Shown: piece by piece, positions 56,814 to 64,000 of the stretch
Numbering within the stretch: the stretch's first letter is position 1
How the letters are laid out: each line of letters begins with the position of its first letter
Assembly: GCF_017873955.1 (NCBI RefSeq)
Contig: NZ_JAGGKS010000006.1
Location: 62,001 to 126,000, forward strand
Source of the DNA: Sedimentibacter acidaminivorans
GTDB taxonomy: Bacteria > Bacillota > Clostridia > Tissierellales > Sedimentibacteraceae
DNA length: 64,000 nucleotides
Reading direction: 5' to 3'
Position numbers and translations under genes: made by a program
Notes under the pieces: model-generated
Told to the model about the DNA's origin: nothing
The model's database searches: none
What the model saw: only the letters and a program-made list of their open reading frames with translations

Positions 56814-58322
56814 TTATTCCTCCATATCAGTATCTATTTCAATATTTTCAAGTTCAAACCAAAATTCAACTCCATTATCTATGTTTTGTACACCAAAATT
56901 TTCATTGTGCATATCCATTATTACCTTAACTATTGCAAGTCCAAGACCATAGCTGCCCATATTTTTTCTTGACTTATCAGATCTATAAAAACTAATAAAA
57001 ATATTTTCCAAATCTTCATTTGAAATAGGTTTACCAGTGTTATAAATTCTAACAATGCATTTATTAAGTTTAATTGACGTTGATATTTTAACTTCACCGT
57101 TAGTTGGTGCATATTTTATCGCATTTTCATATAAATTTTGAACAACTTGGGTTATTCTATAATAATCTGCAAATACAATACTATTGTTTGATATATCCTT
57201 ATTAATGGTTAAGTTTTTAGATTTAGAAATTATTTTGTTTTTTCTAATTGTATCATTAATAATTTCATTGATACTAAAATTTGTTTTTTCAAGTTTTATC
57301 ATTCCACTTTCAAGCTGTGATAATTTTAATAATTCCTGAACAAATTCAGACATTTTATTTCCTTCATTTACAATTATATTTAAATATTCTATTTTAGTTG
57401 TTTCGTCCATGTCCTTCATATCTAGTAAGGCCTCAGAATAACTCATAATTAGTGTTAAAGGAGTTTTAAAATCATGAGATACATTTGCAATAAATTGTTT
57501 TCTCATTTGATCAGTTTTTTCCTGCCTTGTTAAGTCATCTTTTAATTTTTCATTAGCAATCATTAGTTGAGATACATAATCTTGAAGCTTTACAGCCATA
57601 TTGTTAATACTGACGGACAGTAGACCTACTTCGTCATTTGAAAGTACATCGCATCTATAAGAAAAGTCTAGGTTTGATATATTGTTTGCAGTCTTTTGCA
57701 TTTCACGAATAGGTTTAGTTGTGCGGTCTGCTATAAAGTAAATTATTATTGCTCCAATTAAAAATGTAAAAATAGATATATATAAACCATATTTTACGGC
57801 CAAATTAGAAATATCTCTAATGAATTTTTTTGGTGTTTGCACAATTATATATTTGTTTTCATTTATGTTAGATACAACTGTTATATTGTTTCCAATATGA
57901 TTTTCTTCATCATTAATTATATAATATTTGTTTTTATCGTTTAGTTTGTTAAATGTATTTTCATTGTATAATTTTTCTATTAAGTAAAGAACATCTTTTT
58001 CAAAAGGATTTGCAGAAAAATATTTTTGTCTAGAATAATATTCAAGTTCACCCTCACCTGTGTTAACATCTAATGAAAATATGCAAATTGACATATTCTG
58101 AATTTCATGATTTATAATTGTATTAACAATATCGTCCAAGTTATTTTTAAGATATGATGTCTTTATTTCATCTACTCCCTTTTTTAAACTGTCAATTTTA
58201 TCAAAAGTATATAGTTTATCAAAAAAAGTGGTTCCTAAAATAAGTGAAAGAAAAATATTAAAAATTAGTACAAATATAATAGCCATAAAGAGTTTATTTT
58301 TTAAACTATATTTTAGTCTCAT
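56814..58322 (-). CDS. Sensor histidine kinase
   Basis: This 502-residue kinase has TM1 (about 11-31), an extracytoplasmic sensor of about 145 residues and TM2 (about 178-199). A HAMP domain (200-252), a HisKA domain with His283 (NVSHDFKTPLT) and an HATPase with N-box QNLYENAIKYAP and GSYGLGLAIVKVIMD follow. The extracellular part is a likely dCache or PAS-like sensor of unknown ligand. The partner regulator follows directly. A palindrome lies 56 bp upstream of the start. Confidence 0.93.
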   Translation of the reverse strand: MRLKYSLKNKLFMAIIFVLIFNIFLSLILGTTFFDKLYTFDKIDSLKKGVDEIKTSYLKNNLDDIVNTIINHEIQNMSICIFSLDVNTGEGELEYYSRQKYFSANPFEKDVLYLIEKLYNENTFNKLNDKNKYYIINDEENHIGNNITVVSNINENKYIIVQTPKKFIRDISNLAVKYGLYISIFTFLIGAIIIYFIADRTTKPIREMQKTANNISNLDFSYRCDVLSNDEVGLLSVSINNMAVKLQDYVSQLMIANEKLKDDLTRQEKTDQMRKQFIANVSHDFKTPLTLIMSYSEALLDMKDMDETTKIEYLNIIVNEGNKMSEFVQELLKLSQLESGMIKLEKTNFSINEIINDTIRKNKIISKSKNLTINKDISNNSIVFADYYRITQVVQNLYENAIKYAPTNGEVKISTSIKLNKCIVRIYNTGKPISNEDLENIFISFYRSDKSRKNMGSYGLGLAIVKVIMDMHNENFGVQNIDNGVEFWFELENIEIDTDMEE

Positions 58323-58377
58323 TATTTGTTCCTCTCTAGAAGTGTTTATTAATTTAAACTATGTTATTTTGTGTTGT

Positions 58378-58396
58378 AGTGTAAATATTTTACACT
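58378..58396. promoter_or_regulatory. Palindrome upstream of the two-component operon
   Basis: AGTGTAAA, TAT, TTTACACT is a perfect 8-bp-arm inverted repeat. The half-site TTTACACT also occurs at 54564-54571 upstream of htrA. It is a candidate autoregulatory site for the response regulator. Confidence 0.5.
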
Positions 58397-58464
58397 TACC
58401 GTTTATCTATAATAATATAACATAATTGTGACAAATAGGTGAAGATTATAATTAATTATAACAA

Positions 58465-58492
58465 AAAAGGATATATTTTCATATACCCTTTT
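58465..58492 (-). terminator. Terminator after the CoA-transferase operon
   Basis: On the minus strand AAAAGGGTATAT and ATATATCCTTTT pair over 12 bp (one G-U) around GAAA, followed by TTG. It lies 20 bp after the end of the CoA-transferase beta gene. Confidence 0.75.
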
Positions 58493-58512
58493 ATAGTTTA
58501 TACAATATTTAA

Positions 58513-59169
58513 TTAATTATCTAATCCAAATTTTTTTAAGTTAGGAGATATTATTAATTCAGCTTCAGTAGCAGCTTTTACATCTTCTACAGTAGCCTCT
58601 GGTCCTAACTCTTCAAGAACTAAGCCTTCTTTTGTAACCCTAATTACTGCCATTTCAGTAACTATTAAATTAACTTGTTCTTTAGCAGTTAAAGGAAGAG
58701 TACAATTGTTTAGTATTTTTGGTTTTCCTTTTTGAGTATGCACCATAGCAACTATAACTGTGTTAGCTCCAACAACTAAGTCCATAGCTCCACCCATTCC
58801 AGGAACCATCTTGCCTGGAATTTTCCAGTTAGCAAGATTTCCATGATGGTCAACTTGCATCGCTCCTAGAACAGTAGCATCAACATGACCACCGCGAATA
58901 ATACCAAATGAAGTTGCACTATCAAAAAACATACCCCCAGGAAGTATAGAAGAAGGCATACCACCTGCATTTACAAGTTCCCAATCTTCTTTGCCTGCTT
59001 CAGGTGCAGGTCCTAAACCTAAAAATCCATTTTCTGATTGGAATGTAATATCTACATCTTTTGGAATATAGTTTGCTACCATAGTAGGTAGACCAATACC
59101 TAAATTTACAACATCACCATCATTTAAAAATTCCGCAACTCTTTTTGCAATTACAGCTTTAGCATCCAT
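58513..59169 (-). CDS. atoA: 3-oxoacid (acetoacetate/butyrate) CoA-transferase beta subunit
   Basis: This 218-residue family I CoA-transferase beta subunit has the catalytic Glu46 in FQSENGFLG and the GIGLPTMVANY start. Motifs NAGGMPSSILPGGMFFDS and PGMGGAMDL follow. It transfers CoA between acetate or butyrate and acetoacetate-type acids. Its ATG overlaps the alpha-subunit stop by one base, so the two chains are made in step. It ends the operon. Confidence 0.92.
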   Translation of the reverse strand: MDAKAVIAKRVAEFLNDGDVVNLGIGLPTMVANYIPKDVDITFQSENGFLGLGPAPEAGKEDWELVNAGGMPSSILPGGMFFDSATSFGIIRGGHVDATVLGAMQVDHHGNLANWKIPGKMVPGMGGAMDLVVGANTVIVAMVHTQKGKPKILNNCTLPLTAKEQVNLIVTEMAVIRVTKEGLVLEELGPEATVEDVKAATEAELIISPNLKKFGLDN

Positions 59170-59825
59170 TATTTGTCACCTCCAACAATGTAGTCAACAA
59201 AGATTCCTGAACTCATTACATCCTCAGGGTCAATTTCTCCAACCTCAACTATTTTATCAGCCTGAACAATAACAACATCAGCTGCCATTGCCATAAGAGG
59301 GTTGAAGTTTTTGCATGATTTTGTAAAAATCATATTTCCTTTTTTATCTACAATTTTTGCTCTTAATAATGCAACATCAGCTCTTAATGGAAGTTCTAAT
59401 ATATATTCTTTTCCATCGATAACTTTTTTTTCTTTTCCTTCTTCAACTTCTGTTCCAATTCCTGTAGGTGTATAAAAGCCTCCAAGGCCTGTACCACCAC
59501 ATCTTACCTTTTCAGCTAGTGAACCTTGTGGAACTAAACAAACTTCTGTTTCTCCTGAATTCATTTGATTAGCTGTTTCTGGATTTGTTCCAACATGAGA
59601 TGCGATCATTTTTTTAAATTGTTTTGCAACAACCATTTTTCCAACACCTCTGTCAGGGAATCCAGTATCATTACATATAAGTGTTAAATTTTTAACATTT
59701 TTTACTACTAAAGCATCAATTAAGTCTTCAGGAGTACCATTAGCTAAAAAACCACCTACCATTATAGTCATGCCATCTTTTACTTTATCTGCTGCTTCGT
59801 TAATAGAAATAATTTTGTTAATCAA
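59169..59825 (-). CDS. atoD: 3-oxoacid (acetoacetate/butyrate) CoA-transferase alpha subunit
   Basis: This 218-residue alpha subunit has the glycine-rich signature KDGMTIMVGGFLANGTPEDLIDAL and CGGTGLGGFYTPTGIGTEVEEG. The start is TTG at 59825 with AAAGGGTGAT upstream. It pairs with the overlapping atoA product. With the thiolase gene it forms an acetoacetyl-CoA handling module, as in short-chain fatty acid use or butyrate/acetone-type fermentation. The direction cannot be told from sequence. Confidence 0.92.
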   Translation of the reverse strand: MINKIISINEAADKVKDGMTIMVGGFLANGTPEDLIDALVVKNVKNLTLICNDTGFPDRGVGKMVVAKQFKKMIASHVGTNPETANQMNSGETEVCLVPQGSLAEKVRCGGTGLGGFYTPTGIGTEVEEGKEKKVIDGKEYILELPLRADVALLRAKIVDKKGNMIFTKSCKNFNPLMAMAADVVIVQADKIVEVGEIDPEDVMSSGIFVDYIVGGDK

Positions 59826-59896
59826 GACTAAATCACCCTTTCTTATTTTCTTTTTACATAATATAATTTTATTAATGTTAATATTTTATAAATAAT

Positions 59897-59926
59897 TGTA
59901 GGGAGAAGATTATTCTCCTACCCTAC
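59897..59926 (-). other. Hairpin between the thiolase and CoA-transferase genes
   Basis: TGTAG and GGAGAA pair with TTCTCC and CTACA around GATTA, with a small bulge. No T tract follows on the minus strand. It probably stabilises or splits the mRNA, or attenuates expression of the two transferase genes. Confidence 0.6.
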
Positions 59927-59945
59927 ATATATTATACTAATTTTT

Positions 59946-61124
59946 TTATCTTTCAACTAATAATGATGTTCCCATTCCGCCACCGATGCATAATGTAGCA
60001 AGACCTTTTTTAGAATCTCTCTTTTGCATTTCATATAATAATGTAATAAGAATTCTTGCTCCTGAAGCTCCAATTGGATGTCCAAGCGCTATAGCTCCAC
60101 CATTAACATTTACTATATCGGGGTTTAATCCAAGGTCTTTAACAACAGCTAAAGATTGAGAGGCAAATGCTTCATTTGCTTCAACTAAATCTAAATCTTC
60201 AACAGTCCAGTTAGCCTTAGATAATGCTTTTTTAGTTGCTGGTATAGGACCAAGACCCATAACCTTAGGGTCAACACCAGCTGTGCCATAACCTGTTATT
60301 TCTGCAAGATATTCAATGCCAAGCTCATCAGCTTTATCTTTGCTCATAACAATTAATGCAGCACCGCTGTCATTTATTCCTGATGCATTTGCTGCTGTAA
60401 CTGTACCGCCTTTTTTGAAAGCAGGAGGTAATTTAGCCATTTTTTCTAATGTTGAACCATGTCTTGGAAATTCATCAGTATCGACTACTAATGGTTCGCC
60501 TTTTCTCTGTGGAATAATAACTGGAACTATTTCATCGACAAATCTTCCAGACTTTTGTGCAGCCTCGGCTTTATTTTGGCTCGCTACAGCAAATTTATCT
60601 TGCTCTTCTCTTGTTAATCCATATTGTTCAGCTACATTTTCAGCAGTAATCCCCATATGATATTCATTAAAAATATCGAATAAGCCATCATGTACCATAG
60701 AGTCAATTATTTTACCATCATTCATTCTTTGTCCCCATCTTGCGTTAGGTAGTAAATAAGGAGCATTTGTCATGCTTTCACAACCGCCACAAAGAATTAT
60801 ATCATCATCACCATTAGCTATTAATTGAGCAGCCATGCTTACTGATTTTAATCCTGAACCACATACGATATTAATAGTAAGTGCAGGAATTTCTATAGGA
60901 ATGTCTGATCCTAGTGAAACTTGTCGAGCTACATTTTGCCCTAAACCAGCACCAAGAACATTTCCAAATAATACTTCATCAATCATTGAAGGTTCAATTT
61001 TCGCCCTTTTTATAGCTTCTTTTGCAGCTGCAACACCAAGTTCTACAGCTGATATAGATTTAAAAACTCCTCCATATGAACCTATTGGTGTCCTGGCTGC
61101 AGATGCAATAACAACTTTTTTCAT
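59946..61124 (-). CDS. thlA: Acetyl-CoA C-acetyltransferase (thiolase)
   Basis: This 392-residue biosynthetic-type thiolase has nucleophile Cys88 ([11 protein letters not shown]), the [11 protein letters not shown] histidine near 348 and the C-terminal CIGGGMG cysteine near 378. It interconverts two acetyl-CoA with acetoacetyl-CoA. It is the first gene of the operon and has AGGAGGATAATATT upstream. A near-consensus sigma-54 promoter lies 37 bp upstream of the start. Confidence 0.95.
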   Translation of the reverse strand: MKKVVIASAARTPIGSYGGVFKSISAVELGVAAAKEAIKRAKIEPSMIDEVLFGNVLGAGLGQNVARQVSLGSDIPIEIPALTINIVCGSGLKSVSMAAQLIANGDDDIILCGGCESMTNAPYLLPNARWGQRMNDGKIIDSMVHDGLFDIFNEYHMGITAENVAEQYGLTREEQDKFAVASQNKAEAAQKSGRFVDEIVPVIIPQRKGEPLVVDTDEFPRHGSTLEKMAKLPPAFKKGGTVTAANASGINDSGAALIVMSKDKADELGIEYLAEITGYGTAGVDPKVMGLGPIPATKKALSKANWTVEDLDLVEANEAFASQSLAVVKDLGLNPDIVNVNGGAIALGHPIGASGARILITLLYEMQKRDSKKGLATLCIGGGMGTSLLVER

Positions 61125-61160
61125 AATATTATCCTCCTAATATTTTATAGTTAAATTATA

Positions 61161-61177
61161 AGCAAATATCGTGCCAA
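61161..61177 (-). promoter_or_regulatory. Sigma-54 promoter of the thiolase/CoA-transferase operon
   Basis: On the minus strand TTGGCAC, GATAT, TTGCT fits the consensus TTGGCAC-N5-TTGCW completely, with GG at 61174-61175 and GC at 61162-61163. The predicted start is about 12 bp further on, near 61150. The divergent gene at 61492 encodes a sigma-54 activator. Confidence 0.9.
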
Positions 61178-61260
61178 TAATTTATTTACTTAATAAACAC
61201 TGAAATATAAACGAATATTTCTTAAACACAAATTTTTATAAAAAAATTACCTAATTATAC

Positions 61261-61294
61261 ACATAACAATATGCATTAATGCATATTGTTATGT
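61261..61294. promoter_or_regulatory. Perfect 34-bp palindrome, candidate activator site
   Basis: The 34 bases starting ACATAACAATATGCATT are identical to their own reverse complement, with no spacer. The site is 86-120 bp upstream of the -24 element, a normal place for a sigma-54 enhancer site. A second smaller palindrome TGCAATATTGCA lies at 61303-61314. It overlaps the activator promoter, which could allow autoregulation. Confidence 0.75.
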
Positions 61295-61301
61295 ATTGTA
61301 A

Positions 61302-61330
61302 TTGCAATATTGCATATAATGTGTTATAAT
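61302..61330 (+). promoter_or_regulatory. SigA promoter of the sigma-54 activator gene
   Basis: TTGCAA (61302-61307), a 17-bp spacer and TATAAT (61325-61330). Transcription would start near 61337, leaving an AT-rich leader of about 155 nt. I saw nothing recognisable in that leader except the GGAGG ribosome site. Confidence 0.7.
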
Positions 61331-61491
61331 AGAACAAAATAGTTGTACTATGTAATTATATTAAATAATTCTATATATTATATATTATACCTATTATTCC
61401 ATAAATGCAATAATTAATACTATATTAGAATGTATTTAAAAAATATCAGTATGCGACATAATATAAAATGTTGTAAAAAAATGGAGGCAAA

Positions 61492-63183
61492 ATGAAGGTT
61501 ATTAACAATGATAGTATGAATATGGGGTATTTGCTAACAGATGATAAATATAATATAATCTATTTTAATAAGTATTTTAAAAAGTTTGTGAGTAACAATG
61601 AGGATATATTGAATAAAAAAATTACAGTATATTTTCAAGATATTAAGCTAGATAAAAAGCAAGAAATGTATCCTGTTAAGTATATAGATAATTATGTGTA
61701 TTATGTAATGATTGAAGAACTTAAACTTTACGAACATGATCTCTATGCATTTTTCTTCTATGATTTTTCATTAGATAGCGAACTAGAAAAACAAATTCTT
61801 AGGTTAAATCGGCAACAATACCTATATAATGAGATGTTTAATAAGTTAGATGATGGAATATACGTTACAGATGAAGAGGGTAGCACGCAGTATGTAAATG
61901 ATGCCTTTATAAATCTTTCCGGACTTACAAGAGATCAGATAATCGGAAAAACTGTTTATGATTTAAGAAACCACAATATTTTACCAAATTCATGCTGTGC
62001 TAAGGTTATTGAAACAAGAGGTCCGGTTTCTACTATTAATAATTATTATAAGGGTCAAAGGTGCCTTGTATCAGGGTCTCCCATATTTGATGAAAAAGGA
62101 AAACTTTCTAAGACTATAGCCGTAATTAGGGATGTGTCTGAACTTGATATTTTGATGAAGAATATCGCAAAAGAGGAAAATTTATTTATTAAAAGTAAGA
62201 ACACTTATAATGCAGAAACAATTGAACATAAAAAAGAGCCTGTAATAAATAATGAAAACATGAAAATTATTTATAATAAGGCACAAAAAATTGCATCTGT
62301 AGATAGTACGGTACTAATACTTGGAGAAACTGGTGTTGGAAAGGATTTTATTGCATCGTACATTTACAATACATGCAATTGGAAAAACAAAGGTAAATTT
62401 GTTAAAATTAATTGTGGTGCAGTACCAGAACATCTATTAGAATCTGAATTTTTTGGATATGAGGAAGGTGCATTCACAGGAGCACAAAAGGGAGGAAAAA
62501 AAGGTCTCTTTGAGGAAGCGAATGGAGGGGTTCTATACTTAGATGAAATAGGGGATATGCCATATACTTTGCAGGTAAAACTTCTTAGTTCTCTAAATGA
62601 TAGAATGTTTTACCGAATAGGTGGAACAAAACCTGTTGAATTTAACGCTAGAATTATAGCTGCTACGAACGTTGATTTAAAAAAATTAGTAGATGAAAAA
62701 AAATTCAGAGCAGATTTGTACTATAGGTTAAATGTAGTTAGGTTAATTATTCCATCCCTAAGACAAAGAAAAGAAGATATTATACATCTCTCACAGCAAT
62801 TTTTAGAGTATTATAATAATAAATACGGAAAAAATTGTTATTTTTCAGCAGGTTGCCTAGAAAGTTTTTTAGGTTATGAATGGCCGGGAAATATTAGAGA
62901 AATGAAAAATATAATTGAGAGAACAGTTTTAATGTCAGATAATGCATGTATAGATACTGGTTTATTTAGAGAAAACCTTATGAATGGTGAAAATATAGTT
63001 GAAGTTTCAGAAAATAAATCTGTAATACTTGATAATAAATCCCTAAAAGAAAAATTAGAGGAATATGAGAAGGAAATAATTGAAAAAACACTACTGTTAA
63101 CAAAAAATATGAAAGAAGCTTCTGAAATTCTTGGTATAGATATATCAACACTAGTTAGAAAGAAACAAAAATATAAAATGTAG
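61492..63183 (+). CDS. PAS-containing sigma-54-dependent activator of the thiolase operon
   Basis: This 563-residue activator has two PAS-like domains (about 1-95 and 105-225; the second has [18 protein letters not shown]). An AAA+ domain (about 250-480) follows with Walker A GETGVGKD, an intact GAFTGA loop in [16 protein letters not shown] and Walker [10 protein letters not shown]. The Fis-type helix-turn-helix ([21 protein letters not shown]) is at the end. There is no receiver domain, so it probably senses a small molecule through PAS. It is divergent from the thiolase operon and likely binds the palindrome at 61261-61294. Confidence 0.9.
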   Translation: MKVINNDSMNMGYLLTDDKYNIIYFNKYFKKFVSNNEDILNKKITVYFQDIKLDKKQEMYPVKYIDNYVYYVMIEELKLYEHDLYAFFFYDFSLDSELEKQILRLNRQQYLYNEMFNKLDDGIYVTDEEGSTQYVNDAFINLSGLTRDQIIGKTVYDLRNHNILPNSCCAKVIETRGPVSTINNYYKGQRCLVSGSPIFDEKGKLSKTIAVIRDVSELDILMKNIAKEENLFIKSKNTYNAETIEHKKEPVINNENMKIIYNKAQKIASVDSTVLILGETGVGKDFIASYIYNTCNWKNKGKFVKINCGAVPEHLLESEFFGYEEGAFTGAQKGGKKGLFEEANGGVLYLDEIGDMPYTLQVKLLSSLNDRMFYRIGGTKPVEFNARIIAATNVDLKKLVDEKKFRADLYYRLNVVRLIIPSLRQRKEDIIHLSQQFLEYYNNKYGKNCYFSAGCLESFLGYEWPGNIREMKNIIERTVLMSDNACIDTGLFRENLMNGENIVEVSENKSVILDNKSLKEKLEEYEKEIIEKTLLLTKNMKEASEILGIDISTLVRKKQKYKM

Positions 63184-63219
63184 GAGTATCATATAAAATT
63201 TAATTTATATATTTAGAAT

Positions 63220-63271
63220 AAAAACACCTAAATTTGCAAATATTACTATTATTGTAAATAAGGTGTTTTTT
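63220..63271 (+). terminator. Terminator after the sigma-54 activator
   Basis: AAAAACACCT pairs with AGGTGTTTTT, and the stem continues inward with ATTTGCAA/TTGTAAAT. The T tract (63266-63271) is also the left end of a 17-bp inverted repeat that reaches 63308. Confidence 0.85.
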
Positions 63272-63291
63272 ATATACTAGGAAAGTTCTCC

Positions 63292-63437
63292 TCCTAGTAT
63301 ATAAAAAACGAGGATTGCAAAGGACGGGACGTCCTTGCCGTTAAGGGGGGTGCTCAGTAAAAATGCTTAGTAATAAGCAATTACGCCGAAGGGGGACATA
63401 GGTCCCCCTAGCGGAAGTTGCATAGCAACTTTTTTTA
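63292..63437 (+). ncRNA. GC-rich multi-hairpin element ending in a terminator
   Basis: In an otherwise AT-rich gap, several stems follow one another. GCAA-GGAC/GTCCTTGC is at 63317-63338, TGCTTA/TAAGCA at 63364-63379, and AGGGGGAC/GTCCCCCT at 63390-63409 with outer CCG/CGG. A terminator AAGTTGC/GCAACTT plus eight T lies at 63415-63437. A GGGGGG run (63345-63350) could instead pair with the CCCCC arm, giving two exclusive folds. It may be a small RNA, a riboswitch-like leader of the germination operon or an interspersed repeat. No known class is recognised. Confidence 0.55.
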
Positions 63438-63468
63438 TATTTAAATTGGGAGGTAATGTGCGAATATA

Positions 63469-63669
63469 ATGTATTTCATAATTTATTTAAAGCAAATATT
63501 GAGCAATGAAATAATAATACTTTTTTTGGTAATCAGCTACTTTTTAATTTTTAGAACCAGCAAGGAACTTAAGCGTAAGAATTACCATAAGGACTATAAA
63601 ATAGTGAAAACTACAGGAATTTTTTATGGAATATTAGCTATAGCTGTTGCTGTAATATTAAATATGTAA
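63469..63669 (+). CDS. Small two-helix membrane protein upstream of gerA
   Basis: This 66-residue protein has two hydrophobic segments (about 12-29, IIILFLVISYFLIF, and 47-65, TGIFYGILAIAVAVIL) separated by a basic loop (SKELKRKNYHKDYK). It may correspond to the small CLC_0170-type proteins found beside clostridial ger operons, which is a tentative match from memory. The ribosome site GGGAGG is 15 bases from the ATG, longer than normal. The preceding codon is ATA. It is 12 bp from gerA. Confidence 0.7.
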   Translation: MYFIIYLKQILSNEIIILFLVISYFLIFRTSKELKRKNYHKDYKIVKTTGIFYGILAIAVAVILNM

Positions 63670-63681
63670 GGGTGTGGTACA

Positions 63682-64000
63682 GTGAAAGAAAATAAAGTAG
63701 AAAGAAAAATTGAAACAGATTTAAATAAAAACATAGCTATCTTAAAGGAAATACTTAAAGATGCAGACGACATAATATATAGAAGGCTTGAGTGTGGTAA
63801 AAATCAGAAAATCAAAATGGGTGTTGTATATATAGATGGTATGACTGATAAGGATTCTGTGAGTGAATATGCCATTGATAATCTTATTGAAAATCTAGAT
63901 TTAGAAGAACTAGAAAAAAATGCAGAAAAAGAGTTGCAAGGGGCTATAGCTAAGACTAGTATTTCTGTACTAGAAGTAAAACCTATACTAACCATAGAGG
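63682..64000 (+). CDS. Spore germination protein, GerA family (GerAA/GerKA-like), N-terminal fragment
   Basis: The first 106 codons of a gene run off the right edge. The start is GTG with AAGGGTGTGG upstream. The peptide has the GerA N-terminal domain pattern: IETDLNKNIAILKEILKDAD, RRLECG, then MGVVYIDGMTDKDSVSEYAI. GerA-family A subunits are membrane proteins of germinant receptors in the spore inner membrane. The membrane domain and the B and C subunits would lie beyond the window. It shows that the organism forms endospores. Confidence 0.85.
   Translation, partial: MKENKVERKIETDLNKNIAILKEILKDADDIIYRRLECGKNQKIKMGVVYIDGMTDKDSVSEYAIDNLIENLDLEELEKNAEKELQGAIAKTSISVLEVKPILTIE

Noticed and set aside
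59897-59926. Full intrinsic terminator between the thiolase and CoA-transferase genes
   Set aside because: The hairpin is strong but no T tract follows on the transcribed strand, and the genes form an obvious functional operon.

Overview
The window is the replication-origin region of a low-GC, anaerobic, endospore-forming Clostridia chromosome. The gene order parB-parA-noc-rsmG-mnmG-mnmE-khpB-yidC-yidD-rnpA-rpmH | dnaA-dnaN-S4-recF-gyrB-gyrA is the conserved Firmicutes oriC block. Genes left of about 10.3 kb read leftward and those right of 10.6 kb read rightward, so replication diverges between rpmH and dnaN. Anaerobiosis is suggested by NADP-reducing-hydrogenase-type subunits (hndABC), a thioredoxin reductase that appears to have lost its NADPH site, and a thiolase/CoA-transferase pair. 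Spore formation is suggested by a gerA-type germinant receptor gene at the right edge. A Tissierellales/Sedimentibacter-like host is only a guess.

Layout. 0-1.2 kb: start of an electron-bifurcating or NADP-reducing hydrogenase operon. 1.4-10.3 kb: chromosome partition, tRNA modification and membrane insertion genes. 10.3-12.2 kb: bipartite oriC around dnaA. 12.2-19.1 kb: dnaN, recF, gyrB, gyrA. 19.1-20.6 kb: an rsbV-rsbW-sigB-like sigma-factor module in which the RsbW protein has lost its ATP-binding signatures. 20.6-24.1 kb: UPF0182 membrane protein and a VOC protein. 24.1-34.6 kb: a peptide-utilisation island with a sigma-54 activator, a serine hydrolase, a five-gene dipeptide ABC transporter and a DmpA-type peptidase. 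GG-N10-GC sigma-54 promoters precede the transporter and the peptidase. 35-40.5 kb: lrgAB, an acetyltransferase, a thiol-redox group (trxA, FFTR-like reductase, HxlR regulator, ccdA) and a DUF2156 protein. 40.5-48.4 kb: complete hisZGDCBHAF-IE operon. 48.5-58.3 kb: MacAB-type exporter, SLH protein, HtrA protease and a two-component system. 58.5-63.2 kb: acetyl-CoA acetyltransferase and CoA-transferase operon with its divergent sigma-54 activator. 63.2-64 kb: a GC-rich structured element, a small membrane protein and the start of gerA.

The most unusual signals are non-coding. The his operon is preceded by a short leader peptide with four consecutive His codons and a terminator, not the T-box usual for Firmicutes. 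Between that terminator and hisZ lie two tandem 119-bp copies of a structured element whose stems differ by compensatory changes. A perfect 34-bp palindrome lies upstream of a near-consensus sigma-54 promoter for the thiolase operon. A GC-rich multi-hairpin element ending in a terminator lies before the germination locus. yidD has no ATG, GTG or TTG start and seems to begin at AUA.
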